NCBI GenBank assembly: GCA_027422505.1
Contig: JAPQWV010000018.1
Span: 10,248,001-10,312,000 of the forward strand
DNA length: 64,000 nt
Direction: 5' to 3'
Origin: Craterostigma plantagineum
Taxonomy: Eukaryota > Streptophyta > Magnoliopsida > Lamiales > Linderniaceae
Position numbers and translations under genes: made by a program. Shown here piece by piece: positions 1 to 10,166 of this stretch (its first letter is position 1; each line of letters starts with the position of its first letter). Under the pieces are notes generated by a model, which saw nothing but the letters and a program-made list of their open reading frames with translations, made no database searches and was not told the origin of the DNA.

Positions 1-1164
1 TTACCAACTCGTTAAGCGGGGCTGCCTTCGTAGAAAAATTCTTAACAAATCGGCGGTAGAAACTTGCAAGCCCATGGAAAGATCTTATCTCGGACACATT
101 GGTAGGTGTCGGCCACTCGTGAATAGCCTTTACCTTTGTCTCGTCAACACGCAAACCCTTAGCACTTACAACATAGCCAAGAAAAATAATTTCTTCCATG
201 CAAAACATGCACTTTTTAGCATTAGCATATAGTTTTTCTTTTCTAAGGGTGGTAAGCACGAGTTTAATATGCTCAATATGATCTACCATTCTTTTACTAT
301 AAACCATAATGTCATCAAAGTAAACAACAACAAATTTACCAATAAAATGTCGTAGCACATGGTTCATAAGTCGCATAAAAGTACTAGGGGCGTTCGTTAG
401 ACCAAATGGCATAACTAACCACTCATAGAGGCCAAATTTTGTTTTAAAAGCCGTTTTCCACTCGTCGCCTTCTTTCATTCTAATTTGATGATAACCAGAT
501 TTCAAGTCAATTTTTGAAAACACGCGAGCACCATAAAGCTCATCAAGCATATCATCTAGCCTAGGAATCGGGTGACGATACTTAATGGTAATTTTATTAA
601 CAGCTCGAGAATCTATGCACATACGCCACGTACCATCTTTCTTTGGGACGAGAATTACCGGGACAGCGCATGGACTAAGGGACTCGCGGATTAACCCCTT
701 CGAAAGCAACTCGTCAACTTGTTTTTGTAATTCTTTTGTCTCCTCCGGATTTGCACGATAGGCGGGTCGGTTCGGTATGGCTGATCCGGGCAGGAATTCA
801 ATCTCGTGCTCGATCCCCTAATCGGCGGTAGCTCCCATGGCATTTCATCGGGCAAAACATCTGCAAAATCTTTCAAAACATCCACGATTTCCAAAGGTAT
901 GGAATTCGGAAGATCGTTAGAGATAGTATCGCTCAGTAAGAGGAGGTAAATTGGCTTGCGAGAAGCCATGGCCCGATCAACATCTCTCATGCTAGCGAAG
1001 AAAGCGCCTTTTTTCTCACTTGCTTTCGGCTCTTTTCTCATATTTTTTTCTTTTTCTTTTTCCTCATTTTTTCCTCCCTCACTCGCTTTTTCCTCCTCTC
1101 TACTCTCATGTTTTCTTTTTTCGATCATCTTGATCTGCTCTTTGTAAACTTGTTGCGGTGTCAA
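1..1164 (-). pseudogene. gypsy pol fragment: protease tail and reverse transcriptase
   Basis: Continues the gag-protease frame after a frameshift near 1200-1225. The protease-RT linker is rich in Lys and Glu. A second frameshift near 815-820 (within the sequence after ELPPIRG) separates the linker from RT. The RT can be read to position 1: [16 protein letters not shown] near 610-655, [13 protein letters not shown] near 370-410, and the catalytic box YFDDIMVYS at about 299-325. The family enzyme copies element RNA into cDNA in cytoplasmic particles. With two frameshifts this copy should not make a complete Pol. The C-terminal part lies outside the window. Confidence 0.85.
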
Positions 1165-2657
1165 TGGAACAAGCGTGTATGTCTTATTCTGGTGGACGAT
1201 CTTGTATTTATTCGTCTTCCCTTGTGTTCAGCGTCACGATCAAACTCCCAAGGACGTCCAAGCAATATATGACCAGCACTCATCGGCACAACATCGCACA
1301 AAACCTCATCGTCGTACTTGCCGATTGAGAACTTCACTAGAGCTTGTCGATTGACCCTTATCTCACCACTATCGTTCAACCACCGTAACCGATATGGAGA
1401 CGGATGTTTGATCAAGGGTAACCCAAGCTTCTCTACAAGGTATGAACTAACACAATTAGTGCAACTTCCGCCATCAATTATCATCATGCATACCTTTTCT
1501 TGGACCTTGCATCGGGTGTGGAAGATGTTATGTCTTTGTGAGTCGTCTTCTTTTACTTGCACGTTCAACGCCCTCATGGTAACAAGAAGCTCGTCACAAC
1601 TTGATTCGTGTTGTTCGCCTTCATCTTCATGTTCTTGTTCCGCATCGCTATCACACTCACTTACGTACGTACCATCATCGAGCATGACCATGGTTTTCGT
1701 GTTCGGACATTGTGATGCGATGTGGCCCTTTCCTAAACACTTAAAACATGTCACACGAGAAGAAGTACCCTTACTTGATTCACCTTTCGAGAAGTTCTTC
1801 GGATCGTTCTTCTTTGGTTCTGATTTCTTCTCGACTTCACCATCTCGCTTCGGGTGACTAGGGTTTTTCCACGGGGTCGGCTTAGAAGCTCGGTTGTCTT
1901 TCCTCTTTAGTTGGCGCTCTACCTTCTCAGCCATGTGTAGCATCTCCTCCATGTCAAGATAGTGCTGCAACTCGACGATGTCGGCAGTCTCTCGCCTCAA
2001 CCCTCGTAAGAACCGAGCCATGGTAGCTTCCGGATCTTCCTCGACATTAGCTCTTGTCATCGCCGTATCTAACTCTTGGTAATACTCCTCGACACTCCTC
2101 GATCCTTGCACCATGCTTTGAAGCTTGTTGTACAGCTCACGATAGTAATGAGGGGGAACAAATCGCTTCCTCAAAATCGCTTTCATGTCGGCCCACGTTC
2201 TGATTGGCCGTTCGCGATTTCTTCGCCTTGTCGCCACTAGTTTGTCCCACCATGCTAATGCGTAGTTCTGGAATTCAAGTGATGCGAGCTGAACCTTCTT
2301 CTCTTCGGAGTAATTGTGGAGTGAGAATACTTTCTCGACCTTGGCCTCCCACTCAATATAGGCTTCGGGGTCGCTTTTCCCTTGAAACCTTGGAATACTC
2401 ATTTTGATACCTCTTAGATCGTCGTCGTTTCCTCCTCTCCGTTCTCTCCGCCTGTTATCTCGTGAGACGTCGGACCGCTCCCCATCCTCATCTTCGTCAG
2501 AAGTATTATGTCGTCGATTGCGGTTGAAATTCGTTTCTAGCTGGTCCATCCGGTCCAACATGGTTTCCATTATGCGGTTAAATTGAGCCGCTATAGTATC
2601 CGCCAATGCTCGTTGAAATAAATTCGGGACTTCTTGGCGATTTTCGTCGTCGGCCAT
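1161..2657 (-). CDS. gypsy Gag with CCHC knuckle fused to start of aspartic protease
   Basis: A 498-residue open frame starting MADDENRQEV. A charged N-terminus is followed by the capsid-like retrotransposon gag region (about residues 85-250, with YIEWEAKVEKVF and ALAWWDKL), a basic linker, a zinc knuckle CFKCLGKGHIASQC (about 303-317) and a retropepsin-like motif MIIDGGSCTNC (about 393-403). Gag forms the particle and the knuckle binds RNA. The protease active-site motif here is DGG rather than the usual DSG/DTG. The frame ends out of register just after LLGRPWEFDRDAEHKG, so the native protein probably continued into pol and this end is a lesion. Confidence 0.88.
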   Translation of the reverse strand: MADDENRQEVPNLFQRALADTIAAQFNRIMETMLDRMDQLETNFNRNRRHNTSDEDEDGERSDVSRDNRRRERRGGNDDDLRGIKMSIPRFQGKSDPEAYIEWEAKVEKVFSLHNYSEEKKVQLASLEFQNYALAWWDKLVATRRRNRERPIRTWADMKAILRKRFVPPHYYRELYNKLQSMVQGSRSVEEYYQELDTAMTRANVEEDPEATMARFLRGLRRETADIVELQHYLDMEEMLHMAEKVERQLKRKDNRASKPTPWKNPSHPKRDGEVEKKSEPKKNDPKNFSKGESSKGTSSRVTCFKCLGKGHIASQCPNTKTMVMLDDGTYVSECDSDAEQEHEDEGEQHESSCDELLVTMRALNVQVKEDDSQRHNIFHTRCKVQEKVCMMIIDGGSCTNCVSSYLVEKLGLPLIKHPSPYRLRWLNDSGEIRVNRQALVKFSIGKYDDEVLCDVVPMSAGHILLGRPWEFDRDAEHKGRRINTRSSTRIRHTRLFH

Positions 2658-2857
2658 GGTATTTCTCCGTTGGTTGAAGGCTTATGTGAAAGGTAGGATC
2701 ACTCACACTCTTTTTTTTTCTTCCTTATCCGTGAACCCCCCGAGACTCGTTCTAACCTCGCAAAAACGTAGACGAAATACCCACTCAACTTGACAATTAA
2801 TATTATGAAGGACACCAACCGAGGCGTAAGAAGACTCAAGAATAAAAACCCTCTCTC

Positions 2858-2965
2858 CTTTTTTTTTTACTTTCCTTTTTTTTGTTTTTTCGAGCTTTCC
2901 TTTTTTTTTGCACACTTTTTTTTTTCGATTCTTTTTTTTTTTGTTTTTTTTTTTTTTTTTTTTTT
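2858..2965 (-). repeat. poly-T tract (poly-A/G on element strand) in gypsy leader
   Basis: Long runs of T interrupted by single C or G on the plus strand, thus an A-rich leader between the PBS and gag on the element strand. The open frames over it are low-complexity Lys or Phe runs and are not coding. Confidence 0.8.
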
Positions 2966-2990
2966 GGATAAACAACCCTCAAGGCAACTA

Positions 2991-3002
2991 GCTCTGATAC
3001 CA
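2991..3002 (-). other. Primer binding site, initiator tRNA-Met type
   Basis: The plus strand reads GCTCTGATACCA, the reverse complement of TGGTATCAGAGC, which pairs with the 3' end of plant initiator tRNA-Met. It lies 3 bases inside the LTR end at 3006, the expected spacing, and fixes both the LTR boundary and the element orientation. Confidence 0.9.
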
Positions 3003-3005
3003 AAC

Positions 3006-3939
3006 TGATGTGAACCTCGATTGGGAGCACGAGTTTCACCTAGAAAAAGACCGTGCCTTGAATGGCGAAGGATGCAACTATATGTTTCTAACTAATCCTC
3101 AAGCGAACCCAACAACAATAGGTATATTAAACCTATCACCTTTGGATCACACACGAAGAAGTGTCCCGGATACCCCACCCCGTATGACCTAACGAACCCA
3201 ACAACAATAGGTATATTAAACCTATCACCTTTGAAATCACGAAGGCTATATGGAAATGGTTTTGGCGCCACAACTAAGTGGAACGAGTTTAGTTGATAAG
3301 CCGGAAAGTATTTGCACGTAAATTGCAAAGACTCGAACTAGCACTCGGAGAGCTAGGGAAAAGGAAAACCTTACAAGTTCAAAATGATAACTCTCCTTAA
3401 AATTCGTCCATACATAGCTTATTAATAGAAGGAACTAGGCTAAAAGCATTAAATAAACTACTTTGACTAAAAATGAAGACTTAATGCAATGTATGACTTC
3501 AAGGTGACTTTTGATGACTTTTGATGACTTCAAGATGAACTTTTGAATGACTCTTTGGCTTCTTTCATGCATGCCACGAATTTGCCATCCCAACTTGACT
3601 TGGACCACTTTCATTGAACTTGAGATGGGACTTGAAAGGTCATGGACGAGTTTGACTTTTCTTGACTTTCATTGGGCCTTCTTTTCAGCTCCTTCTTGGG
3701 TCGATTGGTTGGGCCTTGTTACTTCCAAAAGGTTGATAGATTTGGGCCTGTATTTATGAGAATTAGCCTCATTATCTTGGGCTTCCATAAAGAGTTTGCT
3801 CAAGGCCTCATTCATCTTCTTCTTCCTTAATCTAGTCAACGGGCCGGCCATTCCTTCGAGCGCGTTCGGTGGACTAATGTTTCGGAGGGTTTCTCTTTGT
3901 CTCATGTTGTCTTTCGAGCTTGCGCCCTGGATTGTATCA
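3006..3939 (-). repeat. 5' LTR of the gypsy element (about 934 bp)
   Basis: On the element strand it runs from TGATAC (3939) to CACATCA (3006), with matching TGAT/ATCA ends and the PBS immediately inside. It contains two copies of a 41-bp direct repeat (3104-3144 and 3193-3233) that is itself nearly palindromic around AGGTATATTAAACCT. The other LTR is outside the window, so the upstream boundary rests on the terminal motif alone. Confidence 0.75.
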
Positions 3940-6310
3940 TAATATTTTTTAATTTCTGAAAAATAAAAAAAAATCGTGAAAGGAAAAATTTCGCACATTC
4001 TGACATGAAATATTATGTTTCATATGCATTGAATTGAATAAATGCGAATATTAACTTGTTATCGCACATTCTAAATGTAATTTTAGATTGCATTGGTACT
4101 GAATTGTTTAAATGCGATAAATTTTTCATTGCTCTTACCCTTACGCAATATCTTCAGTACATGCTTTTGGGGACCATTTATATGTGCTTACTAGGTAAAT
4201 TTGTGTGTTATATGCTCGTGACTTGAATTGATTTCATATGCTTGCATGTTAAATCAATTCTTTCGCATTATTTGAGGTGGAGCAAATATAAAAATCGTGT
4301 ATTAGCTCCAAATATTCTTGACATTTTTCTCTAAGTGTTTCAGATTCCTTCAAACAAAATTAAGGAGTGAGACGTCGACACTACAAGGAAAGGAGCTAGT
4401 CACAGGCCAAATATTTCAAAGAAAAAAATGCCTAAAATAATTGTTGATTAACTCCATAACGTTTTTCTCTAAGTGGTACAAATTTTTTAGTTTCTGCCAG
4501 GGAAGCTAGACGTTACTACACAGAAAATACAGGGAGTTAATTGCATTTATTTTAGTTCTGAGGGGGAGCTTTACAATGTGATTTTATTTGAAATATGGGT
4601 CAATCTGAATTTTAGAAGTACTTACTGTCGAGAAACTGGATATAAGAATTAATTCGCGATCATAAGTTTCTCGATCATGAATAGTGTTGGGAACGATTTT
4701 GATTAGCCGCGATAATTTGCGATCGAAAAATTGAATTGAAGAGCAATTTTCGAATCAAAAATTTCACGAGCGCAAATAGTAATGGGCCTGATCCATTTAA
4801 TCGCAAAATGTCAAATCGCAAACCCAACATTGACTTACATCGAGTTAATAAGAGTTCACTTTTTGGTCAGTCGAAAAACTTTTTCTCATGCAACCCTAAA
4901 TCGCAAAAATTTCTCTCTTGAAAAACTTTCACAGACATTTCAAATTTCTCAAAAATCTTTCGATTTTCAACACCAAATTGTCTGTTTAAGGTAGAAATGA
5001 GATTCTTTTGACATTTGCGTGTGATTTAACTTCATTAGCATCCTTGCATTTTGTAGTTGTTCGCATGATTAAGATTAGATTCTCGACTGTTCAAAACTGA
5101 GAAAACCGTATGCTATTGTATAGTGATTTAGGCATTATTATGAGTTTTATCTGAGATTAATGCCTGCACTTAAGATAGTTTCGATGTTCTTTATGAATCT
5201 GGTAGTATAAATCTTTGGAAAATCTGCATCTTCGACTCTAATTTGAGTTTAGATAAAACTGGGTGTTTGAATGTTTGAAGCCATCGAAGAACTTTGTCGA
5301 TCGCAAACAGTCTTAAGTGAATTCCGATTCAATGAGACTGTTTGTATCGAATTAGTTTTCGATCGATAAAATTCTGGCTTAGTCGCTAAGACAGAAGATT
5401 TTGACCGACAAATTAATTACCATTGAGAAATTTAATTAGGATTTTTCTGTGAGCGAAAAATTTAAGCACTGAATAGACAATTTAGATGCAAGTTAGATCG
5501 AGCGTAAACTTACTATCGCAAAATAGAATTTTCGATTTAATTTTATTTCGGTCGCAAAACTTTAGCAGCAAAAAAAGATTAATTTTTCAACGCTTAAATT
5601 TTCGATCGGAAAATTCGCCGCTTAGGATTTAATTGATCGAAAAATTTCTCGACGATCGACTTAGTTTTTCGTTGACTAATTTCTCGATAGAAAAATATCG
5701 CAATGAAAATTTTACTTAGGATCGAAAATCACGTACCGCTCGACAAATTTCAAATCGAAAAATTTTATTCAATCGAGGAAAATTTTTTGATAGTAAATTT
5801 ACCTGAGAAATAATTTCTCGATCGTAAATTTACGCGGAATTTTTCTCGATCGTAAAATTGATCTGCTACAGTCTCACGATTCCAACTTCAACACTTAGAA
5901 GATTTTTTTCTAAGTCCTTTACACTGTAGCGAACATTAGCAAATAAAATTTTCTCGATCGCAAAATTGAACGGAGTTATTTCAATTGAAATCAATGCATA
6001 GGAAATCAATTTGAAAACAAAATTTATCAAGGGAAAAATATCTCGGCATGAACAGTGACATTTCCCGCGATCAAATACTTGGAAAATTTCGAACTCTTTT
6101 CGCGCGATTATATGTTTAATTCAAAATTACAATCTTCCCATTACATATTTTCAAAATCAAGTATACTATATGCATGCTACACGATTTCAATTCAGAATTC
6201 ATCAAACATGTCATGGCTTGATACAATATTATAGTTTGATGAAATTAAATCAATTTTCGATTAAAATTAAATTTATGAACTAATGAACTAATATATCTCT
6301 TATTTTTCAG
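3940..6310 (+). other. AT-rich non-coding region of a copia-type element, with palindrome cluster
   Basis: No convincing gene. Near 4558-4572 there is a TCTGAGGGGGAGCT tract like those that follow copia pol in this window. From about 4660 to 6110 the sequence is filled with variants of TTTTCGATCGAAAATT; TCGATCG occurs exactly six times between 5290 and 5960. The minus-strand copia leader (14400-14760) has the same style of sequence, which ties this stretch to the family whose LTR array begins at 10165. I infer it is the spacer between a lost pol and the accessory ORF. Confidence 0.5.
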
Positions 6311-6583
6311 ATGGATCGCTACCCTCGTTATAATTACATATACGACCACAAATTGTATCTGAAGGTCCAGGATACAAATTTCCAGCTCGATCTGAGCACC
6401 TTTAGGTGTCCGGACGAGATCATTGTCCCTATCCTGCGAGGCCACCCCATCTGGCACGCATTAACGGTCACCGCCTCTGTGCCAATGGTCTATCTCCAGC
6501 AATTCTTGAGATTCATATAAGGAGCTGTGGCAAATGGAGCATTCTCCTTCACAAGTATAATCGGGACGCGGCATATTCCCATG

Positions 6584-7345
6584 GACAAGAACCAGTTCGG
6601 GATGATTCTGGACTTTCCATACAGCGAAAACTACGACATGCTCCCGTCGGACGCAGAAATGGTGCATGACTTCATGCAGATGGGATATCAACCGCAGTTC
6701 ACCAAGCTAGCTCAGGTCCAGAGCAGCGGTATCCCTCATCCCTGGAAGACACGGTTCGGGATCGTGAACAAGTGTCTATCACCCAAGCATGCTGGGTTCG
6801 ACAAGGGCAACGGCAACATACTACGGATCTTTCATGGACTCGCATTCTCCAGAAATTACGATTTCACGCAGCCGATCTGCAATGATGTTGCTGAACAGAT
6901 TCGGCTAAAGGAGAATCGGAGATCGAAGAACGTGCCCTACGCTCGATGGTTCAATGTGATTCTGGACAAAAACCAGTTCGGGATGATTCTGGACTTGCCA
7001 TACAGCACAAACTACGATCTGCTCCCATCAGATGCAGAAATGGTGCATGATTTCATTCAGATGGGATATCAACCGCAGCTCACGAAGCTAGCTCAGGTCC
7101 AGAGCAGTGGTATCCCTCATCAGTGGAAGACACTGTTCGGAATTGTGAACAAGTGTCTATCGCCCAAGCATGCTGGCTTCGACAAGGGCAATGGCAACAT
7201 ACTGCGGATCTTTCACGGACTCGCATTCTCCAGAAATTACGATTTCACGCAGCTGATCTGGAATGATCTTGTAGACCATATTCGACAAAAGGAGAATCGG
7301 AGATCGAAGAACGTGCCCTACGCTCGGTGGTTTAATGTAATCATC
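6584..7345 (+). repeat. In-frame tandem duplication of 127 codons within the accessory ORF
   Basis: The block 6584-6964 is repeated at 6965-7345 with a period of 381 bases, a multiple of three, so the frame is kept. Both copies begin DKNQFGMILD and end VPYARWFNVI. They have diverged at a few places (for example PICNDVAEQIRLKE against LIWNDLVDHIRQKE). From memory, related proteins have one such module. Confidence 0.9.
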
Positions 7346-10153
7346 AAGGAATTCATGGAGATGCACGAGTCCATCCATCGTCTACCTCCTGGAGCAAATT
7401 ATCAACCACCTAGGCTTAAATTCTTTCACAATCCACGGCTCACGGACATGGACCAACCGTCGATACCGATTCCTTTTGAGCTTCTACGTCTTGCTGACCC
7501 CAGAGGAGACGTATACCGTATGTACTGCCGGGAGAATCACCTCACCGAGGAGATGATTCGAGGGCCCCCGATAGATTTTGGAGTTAGCCCTCCCCAACCG
7601 CAACAACACTCAAGCCCTGAGGCCATGTTGATTGATAAAGTGGCCCAGGAGCTAGAGCAGGAGGTTCCAACTCAGGACGAACACATTCCTGACATAGATG
7701 CCACATTGATCGATGTTGTGGCGGTAGAGTTGGAACAGGAAGCTCCAACAGAAATGCTCCAAGTGGAAGTGCCTGTATATGTTGGCGTGCTTGAAGATCC
7801 TATCGAGGAGGCTCCTCTACAAGAAGCACAGCGCGAGACTGAAATGGGATACATCTCAATTCCATGGTGACGGACCAGGCTCGTGAGGACGTGGAGCACG
7901 AACCTTCTCCTCACACGGCCACCTCATCTGATACAGAGTCCGATGAGGAGCTCAGACTCATAAGACGGACTCCCAGACGTTTGAGTAGACAGATGGAGTC
8001 CCTCTTCCCCGCCGTCACCACCGCACCAGATACCGTGCTGATCACTTCTTCAAGTGTTGCTGGCACTTCTTCATTCAATCTTGAGCCGTAACCAAATCTA
8101 CCGGTGTCTGGTTCGCAGACCCAACCCGAGCCTGCCGTAACACTCATAGAGGAGAATCTTCAAGATTCGACTCGAGGATTGGGTGGAAGTCTCATATAGT
8201 AACAACCTCAAGTGACTGTGAGCCAACCTGAGGAGCCGGTGCCTGCTCATGGGTTGTCAACAGGCGACATCCGTCGACCTGGTACATCTTCGACGGAGGC
8301 TTCCACACAGTTTGTGACGAACGAGAAATTCCAAGCCTCTATCTCCGCTGCTCTTCAATCGCTTGAAGATAAAATAATGGAGAGAGTTCTTACTGCCATA
8401 GAGACATCTCGCAGAGACACCGGGAAAGCACCTGTCTCCAAAGGCACCTCGTCACAGCCCAACCTCACACCTCCACAACCACACCCACCGACCCTTTAGC
8501 TACTTCATTCATCCTCATCAACCCATACACCATACCCATAACCGAGCTCCACGACATCCTATTCGCCCGCCTGATCGGCCTCTCCATCCGGTCGCCTCAA
8601 GAAGAGTCTCTTTATAGGCGATTGGTGGATCATCCTGAGCCACCTACTGAAACTTTCCGAGGCCAAAGCTCCCACTCAAAACGCAGACAGAAGGCCACGG
8701 ACATCTACGAGTGGTCAAGAACAAGGCCCAGGCTCGGGCTCTGCGCAGACAGGAACTGGAGCCGGAGAAACCTCACAACCCACTACACAAACCACCACCA
8801 CCACCACGCACCGCACACAACCCCTAAGCCCATTCTACCAACCCACCATCAGAACGCCTCTGTCGACCCCATCCACCCCACCGACCTTTACAAGCCCCTT
8901 GCTTCCAAAAGAAGAAGCAAGTGCCGCGATGCTCGTAGCCTTAGCAGCTATTCAAACTACTCCCCCGGTCGCTCCAGACCAACCGGGCCCCTCAGGACGT
9001 GGCGTCAATCCACACGAGGTTCTGGACAAATACATCTTCGAAGGACAGTGGATGACCCATTCCATGCCCGAGGAGCATCAAAGACAACGGCTTCAGGACG
9101 TTCGGAATTTCCTACAACAAGCCTCCATAGACCTCGTGATAATAGAAGACGAAGAGCTTCAGGAAGGTGAAGACTACCTACAAGAAATCCCAAGGCACCA
9201 AAGTTGATCGCGCAACGAGCAGCTTCCCCCACAAGACTAACGCCAGGGACCGTTCGGATCGACACGCCTTGGAGAACATCCGAATAGAAATCCCCTTCCT
9301 TGAAGAAGTTCGTGAAAACATTTGGAGGTCACCGGAGAGAGTTAAGAAGCCGAACGAGTTCGAGCTGAGAGGGATCTCTCACTGGGATCAGCAGAAGAGG
9401 ATGACCTACCTGTGGATGCTGACCAAACTTGGATCTGATGTAAGGCTAGGGATGACTAAAGAACAAGTCAAAAGCCACTATAAGAGTCTCTCCCCAATAT
9501 GCCAACTACTCAGCGTATACTGTGCAAAAGGAGGACTTCCAACACCTCACTACACCATCGAGAGAGTAGATAGAACTCGAGAAGATCTAAGAGAGAGCGA
9601 CCTACCGTACATCCCTGCTGATGAGGTATACAGTCTCTATCAGCTATACGTGGAGAAGTACAAAGGTCCTCAAGAGGGACTCTACCGGTTCATGATGCGC
9701 CAAGTCAAGTACTTCGCCGCACACGACCTTCAAATGGCTCTGGAGAGTAACATGAAGAAGGTTAACATGACCGTTCCGCTCGACAAAGGACCTGTGATCG
9801 AAGGGCTTCCCAACAATCACGTGCACATCAGCTCCGTCCTAGGCATCACCTACCACAATCCAATAGCCAAGAAGAATAGGTTGATGCTGAAGACTGAGAT
9901 TCAAAAGTTCTGCGATGGGACGCTGAAGGTCGTCAGGAAAAACATCGAGCAGAGGTTGGAAGAAATCAATCGAGATACGATGCTGAGGATCTACAGGTTC
10001 GTGAGAGAACAGCCGCTCCTAATGGAACTACTTGAAGATATCGAGGAGCGACTGGAGCTGAGGAACACGCTCACGAACTTTGAGCATGCGCTGGGATTGC
10101 GCAGATCATACTATGCCCGACGAGGCAAACAGCTCGGAGACGCAATCAAGCAC

Positions 10154-10166
10154 AAAAGGGGGAGAT
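10154..10166 (+). other. Polypurine tract before the LTR array
   Basis: AAAAGGGGGAGA followed by T lies directly before TGTAGAG, the start of the first LTR unit. A PPT primes plus-strand DNA synthesis immediately 5' of a 3' LTR, so this sets the plus orientation. The last codons of the accessory ORF run through it. Confidence 0.8.

Larger units (their letters stand above)
1..3939 (-). mobile_element. Ty3/gypsy retrotransposon, 5' part (minus strand)
   Basis: Read on the minus strand this shows the ordered parts of a gypsy element: LTR (3939 to 3006), initiator tRNA-Met primer binding site, A-rich leader, gag with CCHC knuckle, aspartic protease, then reverse transcriptase, which runs off the window. 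PR directly followed by RT is the gypsy order. RH, integrase and the 3' LTR would lie left of position 1. The element appears to have inserted into the plus-strand copia-type element that resumes at 3940. Clade not assigned. Confidence 0.9.

Noticed and set aside
2703..3039. Open frames rich in Lys or Phe
   Set aside because: They translate the poly-T tract of the gypsy leader and LTR edge; low complexity, no conservation.
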